Source: SAR86 cluster bacterium (lineage in GTDB: Bacteria > Pseudomonadota > Gammaproteobacteria > Magnimaribacterales > Magnimaribacteraceae). Taken from it: 49,748 nucleotides of DNA. The position numbers and the translations under genes were made by a program. The stretch lies in the NCBI GenBank assembly GCA_016777005.1, contig JADHSF010000007.1, forward strand, positions 1 to 49,748, written 5' to 3'. This document shows positions 1-7,787 of this stretch, one piece after another. Position 1 is the first letter of the stretch; every line of letters begins with the position of its first letter. The notes below the pieces were generated by a model. That model was not told the origin of the DNA. It worked only from the letters and a program-made list of their open reading frames with translations, and searched no databases.

Positions 1-534
1 GGTGAAGCAATAATCATAGGAAGCGGCTCGGGGGTAAGCCCTTGGACAGTATTAGCTCAAGGCATCTCAACTCGATCTGATCTGTCTATTGGTATGGCCA
101 CTTTTTTTATTAGCATTGCCATTCTTATTTTTTGGATACCTTTAAAACAGGTTCCTGGTATCGGAACAATACTAAATGCAATAATTATCGCTTCAGCTAT
201 AGATTTAACGCTTCCATATTTGCCCCAACCAGATGACATTACCTTTAAGATAATTCAAGCCTGTTTTGGTATTCTGGTAGTAGGCCTTGGCAGCGGAATA
301 TATCTATGTAGTAATTTAGGTCCAGGACCAAGAGATGGCCTCATGATAGGCCTACAAAAACAAACAAACACTTCACTACCAGCAATTAGGACGATTATCG
401 AACTCTCAGCGGTTATTTCAGGATGGCTTCTTGGAGGAGTTGTTGGGGTGGGGACAATTCTATTTGTTTTTGGTATTGGGCCTTGTGTCGGTATAGGGCT
501 TACTTTAGTAGAAAAGGTTTCAAAGAATTCTTGA
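1..534 (+). CDS. YczE/YitT-like integral membrane protein (5' partial)
   Basis: The reading frame is open from base 1, so the true start lies upstream; 177 codons are visible. The first residues read GVSPWTVLAQGIS and then a hydrophobic stretch, and a later segment reads LGPGPRDGLMIGL. Both resemble the YczE/YyaS/YitT family of multi-pass inner-membrane proteins of unknown substrate. At least four hydrophobic segments are visible. The methionine at base 94 is internal, because the family motif lies before it. A gap of 64 bp follows before the next gene. Function is unknown; assignment is by motif recall only. Confidence 0.75.
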   Translation, partial: GEAIIIGSGSGVSPWTVLAQGISTRSDLSIGMATFFISIAILIFWIPLKQVPGIGTILNAIIIASAIDLTLPYLPQPDDITFKIIQACFGILVVGLGSGIYLCSNLGPGPRDGLMIGLQKQTNTSLPAIRTIIELSAVISGWLLGGVVGVGTILFVFGIGPCVGIGLTLVEKVSKNS

Positions 535-598
535 TCTAAATGACTTGAAAAGTAAGTTATTGTCTCTTCTAATGGACTATTAATAAATTTAAATAACT

Positions 599-1468
599 AT
601 GAAAAGAACTGTAACCATACCAGCCACGATTATCTCAATCCTTTTAGGAGTAATTATTGCCTATGCAGGAAGTCAAGGATCTGAAATTTATAATGGAATA
701 GCATTATTTGCCCTGTGTGCATCTGTCAGTTATTTACTGCATTGGATAATTTTCATACCCTCATACATCTTTCAAACTGAGCATTATTTTGATCTTACCG
801 GTTCAATTTCTTACCTTGCGGCGATAGGTCTAGGGTTTTATCTCAATCCATCCATGGATCCTAGAGATCTATTGATCGGTGCATTGATAGTTATCTGGGC
901 TCTTAGACTTGGGTCATTTCTCTTTATGAGGGTCAAGCAAGATGGAAAAGATAATAGATTTACTGTTATGAAAACACAATTCCACTGGTACATCATGACA
1001 TGGACAATAGGTGGTCTTTGGGTGTTTTTAACCATGGCTGCTGGCTTAGCTGCCATAACTTCGAATGTAAATGTTCCTCTAGGTGGTCTAGCCTATTTAG
1101 GGTTAGCTCTATGGATATTTGGTTTCTCTATTGAAGTCATAGCTGATAGACAAAAAAGAAACTTCAAAAAGCAGCAAAATAAAGATAAAGAATTTATTAC
1201 TAGCGGTCTCTGGGCATGGTCTAGACATCCAAACTATTTTGGGGAAATCACGCTCTGGTTAGGTTTAACTCTAATAGCCCTACCTGTCTTAAATGGCTGG
1301 CAGCTAGTCACGTTAATATCTCCAATTTTTGTATATATATTACTCACAAGAATAAGTGGAATACCTATGCTAGAAAATAGAGGTAAGAAGAAATGGGGAT
1401 CAGACCCTGAATACAACGACTATATAAATAAAACACCCTCTTTAATATTAAAAAAACCAAGTAAATAA
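599..1468 (+). CDS. DUF1295 / steroid 5-alpha-reductase-like membrane protein
   Basis: A 289-residue multi-pass membrane protein. The C-terminal third carries the family signature SRHPNYFGEI followed by two hydrophobic segments, and a tail LENRGKKKWG...EYNDYI typical of DUF1295 proteins. These share the fold of isoprenylcysteine methyltransferases and steroid 5-alpha reductases, where the RHPNY motif lies near the cofactor site. The substrate is unknown. The start ATG has no clear Shine-Dalgarno (SD) sequence. The next gene follows after 16 bp, so the two are probably co-transcribed. A second, more distant member of the same superfamily lies at 22954. Confidence 0.85.
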   Translation: MKRTVTIPATIISILLGVIIAYAGSQGSEIYNGIALFALCASVSYLLHWIIFIPSYIFQTEHYFDLTGSISYLAAIGLGFYLNPSMDPRDLLIGALIVIWALRLGSFLFMRVKQDGKDNRFTVMKTQFHWYIMTWTIGGLWVFLTMAAGLAAITSNVNVPLGGLAYLGLALWIFGFSIEVIADRQKRNFKKQQNKDKEFITSGLWAWSRHPNYFGEITLWLGLTLIALPVLNGWQLVTLISPIFVYILLTRISGIPMLENRGKKKWGSDPEYNDYINKTPSLILKKPSK

Positions 1469-1484
1469 GAATCAAGGAATAAAT

Positions 1485-1907
1485 ATGAGCGAAGATCAAC
1501 AAAGCGGTGGCTGCTTATGTGGAAAAGTTAATTATCAATTCAATAAATCAGAAGCCTTATCAGCGCATCACTGCCATTGTAAGGATTGTCAAAAAAGTAC
1601 TGGTAGCGGAAAGGCCACCATACTCTTAGTTCCCGATAGTTCATTAAATGTCGAAGGAGAATTAAAGTTTTTTACTGTAACTGGATCAGGAGGATCTCAT
1701 ATCTCAAGAGGTTTCTGTGCCGAGTGTGGTTCACCATTGATTTCCTTTGTACAAGAAAACTCAGATGTAAAATTCATAAAAGTTGGAAGCATAGATGATT
1801 CTTCATGGATTAATGCCGATTCAAACTTCTGGAGTTCTACAGCCAGTCAATGGTCTCCCGTTGATGAGGCTATCCATAGCTTCACTCACAATCCAGACTT
1901 CGCTTAA
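1485..1907 (+). CDS. GFA family zinc protein (CENP-V/Gfa-like)
   Basis: A 140-residue protein with the zinc-binding layout of the GFA family: Cys10 and Cys12 (CLCGKVNY), Cys30, Cys32 and Cys35 (CHCKDCQKSTG), and Cys78 and Cys81 (FCAECGSP). The family is named for glutathione-dependent formaldehyde-activating enzyme, but most members are uncharacterised, so a glutathione-adduct role is only a family-level guess. The ATG is preceded by a good SD (AAGGA). zapE starts 3 bp after its stop codon. Confidence 0.9.
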   Translation: MSEDQQSGGCLCGKVNYQFNKSEALSAHHCHCKDCQKSTGSGKATILLVPDSSLNVEGELKFFTVTGSGGSHISRGFCAECGSPLISFVQENSDVKFIKVGSIDDSSWINADSNFWSSTASQWSPVDEAIHSFTHNPDFA

Positions 1908-1910
1908 GCA

Positions 1911-2969
1911 TTGAAACCCTCGGATCTCTACTCCAACTTAATAGAGGATGGACAGTTAAGCTTCGATAAAGAGCAGAGCATTCTCTTAAATAAATTCGAT
2001 GAGTTAGGGCATGCCTTAACAAAACGGTCTAAATCCTGGTTTGGTAATAAAAAAATTAATGGTCTCTACATAAGAGGTGAGGTCGGGAGAGGGAAAACTC
2101 AAATGATGGATATTTTCTTTGAAACTCTTGATGTAGAGAAAAAAAAGAGGGTGCATTTTCATAGGTTTATGAAAAATCTTCATGACGAACTTGATAATAT
2201 CTCCGGACAAAAAGATCCCCTAAAGATAGCAGCTAAAAATATTTCTAAAGAGACTGAAGTGCTGTGTTTTGACGAATTCTATGTCGAAGATATTGGAGAC
2301 GCCATGCTCCTTGGGAGGTTTATTAATGAACTATTTGAAAATAAAGTAACCTTAATAACGACTTCAAATACTCATCCAGATAATCTGTATAAAGATGGGC
2401 TTCATAGAAGTAGGTTCCTATCGGCCATTGAGTCTATTAAAGAAAATTGTGAAATATATGAACTAAATTCTGCACAAGATTATCGATTACGCACACTTGA
2501 ACAATTAGAAATATTTCTCATTGGTAAAAAAGATGGGGGTATAGAGGAGCTTGATTCAAATTTTTCTGAACTAACAAACAATGAATATCAAGAAAATAGG
2601 AATATTCAAATATTGGGAAGAAAAATAAAAACCATCAAACTATCAAAAGGTTCTGTTTGGTTATCTTTTCAAGAACTGTGTGAGGGTCCAAGGAGTGCTA
2701 AAGATTACATTGAGATATGCAGTGAATTCCACACTCTTTTTGTGTCCCATATTCCCATTCTGGGAGGGGAAAATGATGATTCTGCTAGAAGATTTATTGC
2801 CTTAATAGACGAATGCTACGAAAGAAATGTAAACCTGATACTCGCTCTGGAATCTGATCTAGATAGCCTTTATGCTGGTGAAAGACTTATTGAGCCATTC
2901 AAAAGAACGATTAGTAGGCTAGAAGAAATGAGGTCCAGAGAATATCTCTCAAAACCTCATTTAATATGA
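1911..2969 (+). CDS. zapE: cell division protein ZapE (AFG1-like ATPase)
   Basis: A 352-residue AFG1/ZapE-type P-loop ATPase. Walker A is GEVGRGKT (residues 56-63) and Walker B is LCFDEF (118-123), followed by the typical YVEDIGDAMLLGRF. In E. coli, ZapE associates with the Z-ring at late constriction and under low oxygen; the mitochondrial homologue AFG1 acts in membrane-protein quality control. Start is TTG at 1911, because the alignment to the family begins there and no upstream ATG is available. The stop codon directly abuts the stop of the oppositely oriented monooxygenase gene (0 bp gap). Confidence 0.95.
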   Translation: MKPSDLYSNLIEDGQLSFDKEQSILLNKFDELGHALTKRSKSWFGNKKINGLYIRGEVGRGKTQMMDIFFETLDVEKKKRVHFHRFMKNLHDELDNISGQKDPLKIAAKNISKETEVLCFDEFYVEDIGDAMLLGRFINELFENKVTLITTSNTHPDNLYKDGLHRSRFLSAIESIKENCEIYELNSAQDYRLRTLEQLEIFLIGKKDGGIEELDSNFSELTNNEYQENRNIQILGRKIKTIKLSKGSVWLSFQELCEGPRSAKDYIEICSEFHTLFVSHIPILGGENDDSARRFIALIDECYERNVNLILALESDLDSLYAGERLIEPFKRTISRLEEMRSREYLSKPHLI

Positions 2970-3251
2970 TTAAACTGACTCTAGGACTTTAATTTCTGGC
3001 GCACCAGCCATAAAGCCACCCATTTGAGCTCCTAGCTCTTTGAAATAATCAGTTTTACCATGAGCCTCTTGAGCCTCTTGATCTTTATATCTCTCTAAGA
3101 AGACGTAAGTTGTATCATCCTCTTTATATAAATCATAATAAACAACGCCATCTTCATTAGCGTTCACTTTCTCAACTAACTGATTAGCAACAGCCTCAAA
3201 ATCTGCACCTGATCCTTCTTTGATCTTTAAAGTAGCAACGATTCCTATCAT
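2970..3251 (-). CDS. antibiotic biosynthesis monooxygenase (ABM) domain protein
   Basis: A 93-residue single-domain protein with a ferredoxin-like ABM pattern: an N-terminal strand IGIVATLKIKEG, a central DLYKEDDTTYVFLERYKD, and a helix AHGKTDYFKEL. The family includes YgiN-type quinol monooxygenases and heme-degrading enzymes. The residues seen do not separate these, so the function is left as putative quinol monooxygenase or unknown. The ATG has a strong SD (GGGAG, 7 nt spacing). It is divergent from the ferredoxin reductase gene with 75 bp between them, which may hold both promoters. Confidence 0.85.
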   Translation of the reverse strand: MIGIVATLKIKEGSGADFEAVANQLVEKVNANEDGVVYYDLYKEDDTTYVFLERYKDQEAQEAHGKTDYFKELGAQMGGFMAGAPEIKVLESV

Positions 3252-3326
3252 TTTTTTCTCCCTTATTTTTGAATTAGATGTAGACTTTAGATACTTTCAA
3301 AAAAATAATCGAGCACTTTTTTAAGC

Positions 3327-4541
3327 ATGGAAAATTTAGTTATAGTTGGGGCCGGACAATCTGCTATCCAATGCATTACTTCTTTGAGAAAAGAAGACTA
3401 CCCCGGTTTAATCACTCTAGTAGGGGAAGAGGAACATCTGCCCTACCAAAGACCTCCTCTGTCGAAGGGTTTTCTTGAGGATACGGTCAGTAACGAGAGA
3501 CTGTATTTTAAAAAACTAAAATTTTTTATTGAAAATAAAGTCCAACTTAAATTGGGTACTAAGGCTGAAGAAATCGATATTGAAAATAATAATATTCATT
3601 TATCAGATAATACAAAACTATCTTTCGATAAATTAGTATTCGCCACTGGAAGTAGTGTAAGAAAACTAGATTTCCCTGGAAAGGATTTAAATTCTATTCA
3701 CTATCTTAGAGGGCTAGATGACGCCCTATCCATAAAAAAAGACCTACAAACTAGTCAAAATATTGTTGTTGTCGGGGCCGGATACATTGGCCTTGAGGTC
3801 GCCGCAATAGCTGCAAAGCAGAATAAATCTGTCACTGTCATTGAAATGGCTGACAGAGTCATGAATAGAACAGTTGATCCACAAATCTCAGATTACTACT
3901 TAAACTTACATCAAAAAAATGGAGTGACATTTAAGTTTAATACCAGTCTACAAGAGATCATTGGAACAAATAATCCTGAAAAAGTAGTCTGTTCTGATGG
4001 AAGTGAGGTTGCAGCAGATATGGTGGTAATAGGTGCAGGTATTATGCCTAATGTGGAGTTAGCAGAAAATGCGGGATTAAGCTGCGACAATGGAATTGTA
4101 GTTAATGAATTTGGTAAAACTGATCATGCAGATATATACGCATGTGGAGACTGTACCAATCATCCCAATAAGCTTCTTAATAAGAAAATCAGATTAGAAT
4201 CAGTTCATAACGCAATGGAACAATCAAAAACTGTAGCGTCATCAATTATCAATCAATCTATAGCATATAACCAAATACCGTGGTTTTGGTCTGATCAGTA
4301 TGACCATAAACTCCAGATAGTGGGTCTCTCTGGAGATCATGATAAAGTTATAATGAGAGGAGACATGAGCGAAGCTAAATTCATGTTGTTCTATACGAAA
4401 GATGAAAAGTTGATAGCCGTTGACGCCGTTAATAATTCAAAAGAGTTCTTAATTTGTAAGAAGCTAGTGGTAAATAAAGTTACAATAAAACCTGATGAAA
4501 TATCTAATCCAGCCAAGAATCTAAATGATCTAATTGAATGA
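3327..4541 (+). CDS. FAD-dependent ferredoxin/rubredoxin reductase
   Basis: A 404-residue flavoprotein of the putidaredoxin/rhodocoxin reductase type. The N-terminal FAD Rossmann motif is VGAGQSA (7-13), with LPYQRPPLSK (38-47) typical of this class. The NAD-binding motif is VVGAGYIGLE (148-157), and a second FAD motif YACGD is near residue 272. The enzyme moves electrons from NAD(P)H to a [2Fe-2S] ferredoxin or rubredoxin serving a P450 or other oxygenase. No partner ferredoxin or oxygenase is in the window. The stop overlaps the hspQ start by 4 bp (ATGA). Confidence 0.93.
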   Translation: MENLVIVGAGQSAIQCITSLRKEDYPGLITLVGEEEHLPYQRPPLSKGFLEDTVSNERLYFKKLKFFIENKVQLKLGTKAEEIDIENNNIHLSDNTKLSFDKLVFATGSSVRKLDFPGKDLNSIHYLRGLDDALSIKKDLQTSQNIVVVGAGYIGLEVAAIAAKQNKSVTVIEMADRVMNRTVDPQISDYYLNLHQKNGVTFKFNTSLQEIIGTNNPEKVVCSDGSEVAADMVVIGAGIMPNVELAENAGLSCDNGIVVNEFGKTDHADIYACGDCTNHPNKLLNKKIRLESVHNAMEQSKTVASSIINQSIAYNQIPWFWSDQYDHKLQIVGLSGDHDKVIMRGDMSEAKFMLFYTKDEKLIAVDAVNNSKEFLICKKLVVNKVTIKPDEISNPAKNLNDLIE

Positions 4542-4870
4542 AAGAAATAATAAATACTGAATACGCCTTAGGCCAAGTTGTGAAGCATAAATACCTAGAC
4601 TTCAGAGGTGTCATTTACGATGTGGATCCAGAGTTTAATAACACCGAAGAGTGGTATCAATCTATTCCAGCAGCTATCCGCCCAAAAAAAGACCAACCTT
4701 TTTATCATGTCTTTGCGGAAAATGACCAAGTCTTTTATTCGGCTTACGTATCACAACAAAACTTACTCGTTGATGACAGTAAGGTTCCGGTTGAACACCC
4801 TGATGTGCCAGTTTTCTTTGGTGGGTTCGATGGAGCGTCCTACGAAATACTGGAAAACAGTAAGAATTAA
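4538..4870 (+). CDS. hspQ: heat shock protein HspQ (YccV, hemimethylated-DNA-binding family)
   Basis: A 110-residue HspQ/YccV protein, recognised by YALGQVVKHKYLDFRGVIYDVDPEF at residues 9-33, the NTEEWY motif, and DQPFYHVF. In E. coli HspQ binds hemimethylated oriC DNA, affects DnaA stability and acts as a Lon specificity factor. It is translationally coupled to the upstream ferredoxin reductase through a 4-bp ATGA overlap. It ends 2 bp from the stop of the convergent aminotransferase gene. Confidence 0.93.
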   Translation: MKEIINTEYALGQVVKHKYLDFRGVIYDVDPEFNNTEEWYQSIPAAIRPKKDQPFYHVFAENDQVFYSAYVSQQNLLVDDSKVPVEHPDVPVFFGGFDGASYEILENSKN

Positions 4871-4872
4871 AT

Positions 4873-6072
4873 CTATAAATCCGATTGTTCTTGGGCTACG
4901 CCAATGCAGCACAAAAATACATCCATTGCCATATCAAGCTCTTCTAATGTACAAGCGGTTGGTGCTATCCGTATATAAGAATCATCTGCATCGATGCCAT
5001 AAGGATGAGTTGCTCCTGCGGGAGTTAACTTAAGCCCTAATTCAGATGCTAGTGATATGACTTTCTTGGCATTGCCATGCTTTGCCTCATAGAGAATAAA
5101 ATAACCTCCAGCAGGTTTGGTCCAAGTTCCAAAGTCTTGTAACTGGAGCTTTTGATCTACAAGATCAAACTTAGGTTTTAAAATTTCTGCATGTTTTTTC
5201 ATGTGCTCTCTTAGACTATTATCTTGAAAAAATCGGATATGCTTTGCTTGATTCAATTTATCTGGACCAATCATTAGAGATGAATAAAAAGGAAGAAATA
5301 GTTCTTGGTTTAATTTTGACATTGCAATGAAGCCTATTCCGGCACCAGCAAAAGTTATCTTGGAAGTCGATCCAAATTGGATGACAGAATCCTCACAATC
5401 TTTATCTTTAGCTAGGCTGAATATATCAGGCAGTAGGATTTGATCAGATAGATCGTGCACTGCGTAGGCATTATCCCAAAAAATAGTCCCTTTATTTTTT
5501 GATCTGCTAAATATGTCTAACAATCCTTCAATAACTTCTAAGCTATATACTTCGCCTGTAGGGTTAGAATATTTCGGTACGCACCAAATACCTTTAATAG
5601 ACTCATCCGATTCAACCAATGTCCTTACTTCCTCTAAGTCTGGCCCCTCTCCCGTTAAGCTTATGGGGATCATATTAATGCCAAAAGTTTCACATAATTT
5701 GAAATGTCTATCATATCCAGGAACTGGACATAGCACTGAGACTCTCTCTTTATTATTCCAAGGGCCAGATTCATCACCTTGAATAAAAAGAAAGGATAGG
5801 AATTTAGACATCAATGACAGGCTGCTATTTCCTCCAGACCAAATGTAGTCTTCTGAGCATCCTAAAATTTCAGAACCTAGCTTTCTGCAGGCCTCTAAAC
5901 CTTTTACCTCTCCATAATTCCTTATATCTATTCCATGCGATGAAAAACTCTTTTCATCGAAATTGATAAGGCTATTAGATAGATCTAACTGCTCCTCTGA
6001 AGGCTTGCCTCTGGTTAAATCCAGCGAAAGTTCTTTAGATTTAAGGACTTCAAACTGAGAAATATAATCCAT
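4873..6072 (-). CDS. aspartate aminotransferase-like PLP enzyme (class I/II, AspT/MocR-like subgroup)
   Basis: A 399-residue fold-type I aminotransferase. It begins with the DLTRGKPS signature (18-25) of the subgroup represented by Corynebacterium AspT. The PLP lysine is Lys238 in GSTSKITFAG, and NPTGEVY (170-176) and WDNAY (199-203) provide the other cofactor contacts. The likely reaction is L-aspartate:2-oxoglutarate transamination; specificity cannot be read from sequence. The gene stands alone on the minus strand, divergent from the gcv operon across 225 bp, with its 3' end 2 bp from hspQ. Confidence 0.88.
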   Translation of the reverse strand: MDYISQFEVLKSKELSLDLTRGKPSEEQLDLSNSLINFDEKSFSSHGIDIRNYGEVKGLEACRKLGSEILGCSEDYIWSGGNSSLSLMSKFLSFLFIQGDESGPWNNKERVSVLCPVPGYDRHFKLCETFGINMIPISLTGEGPDLEEVRTLVESDESIKGIWCVPKYSNPTGEVYSLEVIEGLLDIFSRSKNKGTIFWDNAYAVHDLSDQILLPDIFSLAKDKDCEDSVIQFGSTSKITFAGAGIGFIAMSKLNQELFLPFYSSLMIGPDKLNQAKHIRFFQDNSLREHMKKHAEILKPKFDLVDQKLQLQDFGTWTKPAGGYFILYEAKHGNAKKVISLASELGLKLTPAGATHPYGIDADDSYIRIAPTACTLEELDMAMDVFLCCIGVAQEQSDL

Positions 6073-6210
6073 TTACTAGTGTTAGATAATTAAAAAAACA
6101 AGATATTAACACTCCATGTTGATATTGGGTGAATAAATATATTTGATTAAATTTTATACAATATAGCCGAGCATCCACTCCAGCAACTTCTCTGAATTTA
6201 ATTAACAACT

Positions 6211-6233
6211 TTATCCACATTTCTAGTGGATAA
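6211..6233. repeat. inverted pair of DnaA-box-like 9-mers
   Basis: TTATCCACA at 6211-6219 is an exact match to the DnaA box consensus. Its mirror copy on the other strand (TTATCCACT, 6225-6233) has one mismatch. Together they form an 8-bp perfect inverted repeat with a 7-nt centre. The pair lies between the aminotransferase and gcvT promoters. It could be a DnaA or other repressor site or a transcript hairpin. There is no other sign of a replication origin here. Confidence 0.4.
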
Positions 6234-6248
6234 TTATCATTAATCCGA

Positions 6249-6277
6249 AAGACAAGAAAGTTTAGAAATAGTACAAT
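6249..6277 (+). promoter_or_regulatory. candidate sigma-70 promoter for gcvTHP
   Basis: AAGACA (6249-6254, 4 of 6 to TTGACA) and TACAAT (6272-6277, 5 of 6 to TATAAT) are separated by 17 bp and lie 20 bp before the gcvT start. The leader would be only about 14 nt. I saw no glycine-riboswitch core in this gap, so glycine control, if any, must come from a protein regulator. Confidence 0.35.
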
Positions 6278-6297
6278 TCTCGTTTAAGTACATAGTT

Positions 6298-7395
6298 TTG
6301 ACTAAAAAAACCTCACTTTACAAAAACCATCTAGACCTAAAAGCAAAAATGGTAGACTTCCACGGGTGGTCGATGCCCATCAATTACGGCTCTCAAATTA
6401 ACGAACACATCAGCGTAAGAGAAGGATGTGGTATGTTTGATGTATCTCATATGACAATTCTTGACTTTAAAGGTGAAGATGTAGAAGTGTTTATCAGGAA
6501 GCTTATAGCTAATGATATATACAAACTTACTGAAGATTTCGAGGGGCTATATTCAGCGATGTTAAATGATCAGGGAGGTGTCATTGACGACTTGATAGCT
6601 TATAAAATGGATTTCGGCTACCGACTAGTGGTCAACTGCGCCACTAGAGGTGAAGACCTTAGATGGATTTCTCAAAATTCAAAAGACTTTAAAGTTGAAA
6701 TGCAAGAACGTGATGATTTATCTATGATTGCAATACAAGGCCCTAAATCAGCCGAAGTATTATCTCAATGCCCTGCCCCTATCTTCAAAGCTCTCGAGTT
6801 AAAAAATAGACAACAAGGTGTCTACGGTAATGATATGTTCGCCGCTAAGACAGGCTATACAGGAGAATTAGGAATTGAGGTCTTACTGCCTCATGAACAG
6901 GCAATTAGTCTTTGGCAAAATGCAATCGAAGTTGGCGCTAATCCAGTAGGCTTGGCTGCAAGAGACACATTAAGATTAGAAGCTGGGATGAATTTATATG
7001 GTTTCGAAATGGATGACTCTATCACTCCATTTGAATGCAATATGTCATGGACGGTTGATTTCAGTGATGAAGAAAGAAATTTTTATGGCAAGGAGGCACT
7101 ACTCAAATCGCGTCTTGAGAAAGATCAGCTTGAACTTGTGGGAATTATGCTCGAAGAGAGAGCCATATTAAGACAAGGAGAGAAGTTATATCTCGATGAG
7201 GCAAAAACTCTTGAAGGTATTATCACTAGTGGTACCTACTCTCCTACGCTCAAAAAACCTATTGGATTAGCCAGGATTCCAAAAAAAGATATCAATAATT
7301 GTTTTGCAGAAGTGAGGGGAAAGAAAATTTTTGCTAAAATTGGTAATCCAAAATTTATCAAAGAAGGCAAAGAAATATTTAAGGAAAGATTATGA
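6298..7395 (+). CDS. gcvT: glycine cleavage system T protein (aminomethyltransferase)
   Basis: A 365-residue T-protein, full length for the family. It opens with LYKNHLDLKAKMVDFHGWSMPINYG (7-31) and VSHM (49-52), the tetrahydrofolate-binding aminomethyltransferase signature, and carries ARDTLRLEAGMNLYG in the middle. It moves the methylamine-derived one-carbon unit from lipoyl-GcvH to tetrahydrofolate, releasing ammonia and 5,10-methylene-THF. Start is TTG at 6298: homology begins here and no in-frame ATG precedes it. It overlaps gcvH by 4 bp, so T, H and P proteins are made from one transcript. Confidence 0.97.
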   Translation: MTKKTSLYKNHLDLKAKMVDFHGWSMPINYGSQINEHISVREGCGMFDVSHMTILDFKGEDVEVFIRKLIANDIYKLTEDFEGLYSAMLNDQGGVIDDLIAYKMDFGYRLVVNCATRGEDLRWISQNSKDFKVEMQERDDLSMIAIQGPKSAEVLSQCPAPIFKALELKNRQQGVYGNDMFAAKTGYTGELGIEVLLPHEQAISLWQNAIEVGANPVGLAARDTLRLEAGMNLYGFEMDDSITPFECNMSWTVDFSDEERNFYGKEALLKSRLEKDQLELVGIMLEERAILRQGEKLYLDEAKTLEGIITSGTYSPTLKKPIGLARIPKKDINNCFAEVRGKKIFAKIGNPKFIKEGKEIFKERL

Positions 7396-7775
7396 GCACA
7401 TCTAATGAAGTCAGGTATCTTGCAAGTCATGAATGGGGAAGAATTGATGAAGAGGGAATACTAACTGTAGGTATTAGTGAACATGCCCAAGACTTATTGG
7501 GCGATATAGTTTTTGTTGAGCTTCCAGATTTAGGAAAATCTTTAGATGCTGAAGAGGAATCTGCAATAGTAGAGTCGGTCAAAGCTGCTTCAGATGTATA
7601 TTCTCCGTTATCAGGTGAAGTCATAGAAGTGAATGAAAAATTATTTGATGAACCCGAAATTGTAAATAACTCACCTTTCGAGGATGGATGGTTCTATAAA
7701 ATTAAACTAGAAGATAGTTCAGCCTTCGAGGATTTAATGACAGAAGATGAATACAATGCTTCATGCGAAGAATAG
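7392..7775 (+). CDS. gcvH: glycine cleavage system H protein (lipoyl carrier)
   Basis: A 127-residue H-protein. The lipoylation site is Lys64 in IVESVKAASDVYSP, with the flanking half-motifs in the expected order (EWGRIDE, LGDIVFVELP). The lipoyl arm shuttles the aminomethyl group between GcvP, GcvT and the L-protein. LipB and LipA, which build this cofactor, are encoded at 39.7-41.3 kb in the same window. The start overlaps the gcvT stop by 4 bp and gcvP begins 12 bp downstream. Confidence 0.97.
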   Translation: MSTSNEVRYLASHEWGRIDEEGILTVGISEHAQDLLGDIVFVELPDLGKSLDAEEESAIVESVKAASDVYSPLSGEVIEVNEKLFDEPEIVNNSPFEDGWFYKIKLEDSSAFEDLMTEDEYNASCEE

Positions 7776-7787
7776 CCAGATTAACCT

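Noticed and set aside
4608-5033. A 141-codon open frame on the plus strand across hspQ and the aminotransferase 3' end
   Set aside because: It is out of frame with hspQ, which is a clear family member, and antisense to a clear aminotransferase; composition is that of a shadow frame.
6211-6233. Chromosome replication origin
   Set aside because: Only two DnaA-like boxes are present, without a box cluster, GATC or AT-rich 13-mers, or dnaA/dnaN/gidA neighbours.
6073-6297. Possible glycine riboswitch before gcvT
   Set aside because: The conserved aptamer core was not found on either strand, and the predicted leader is only about 14 nt.
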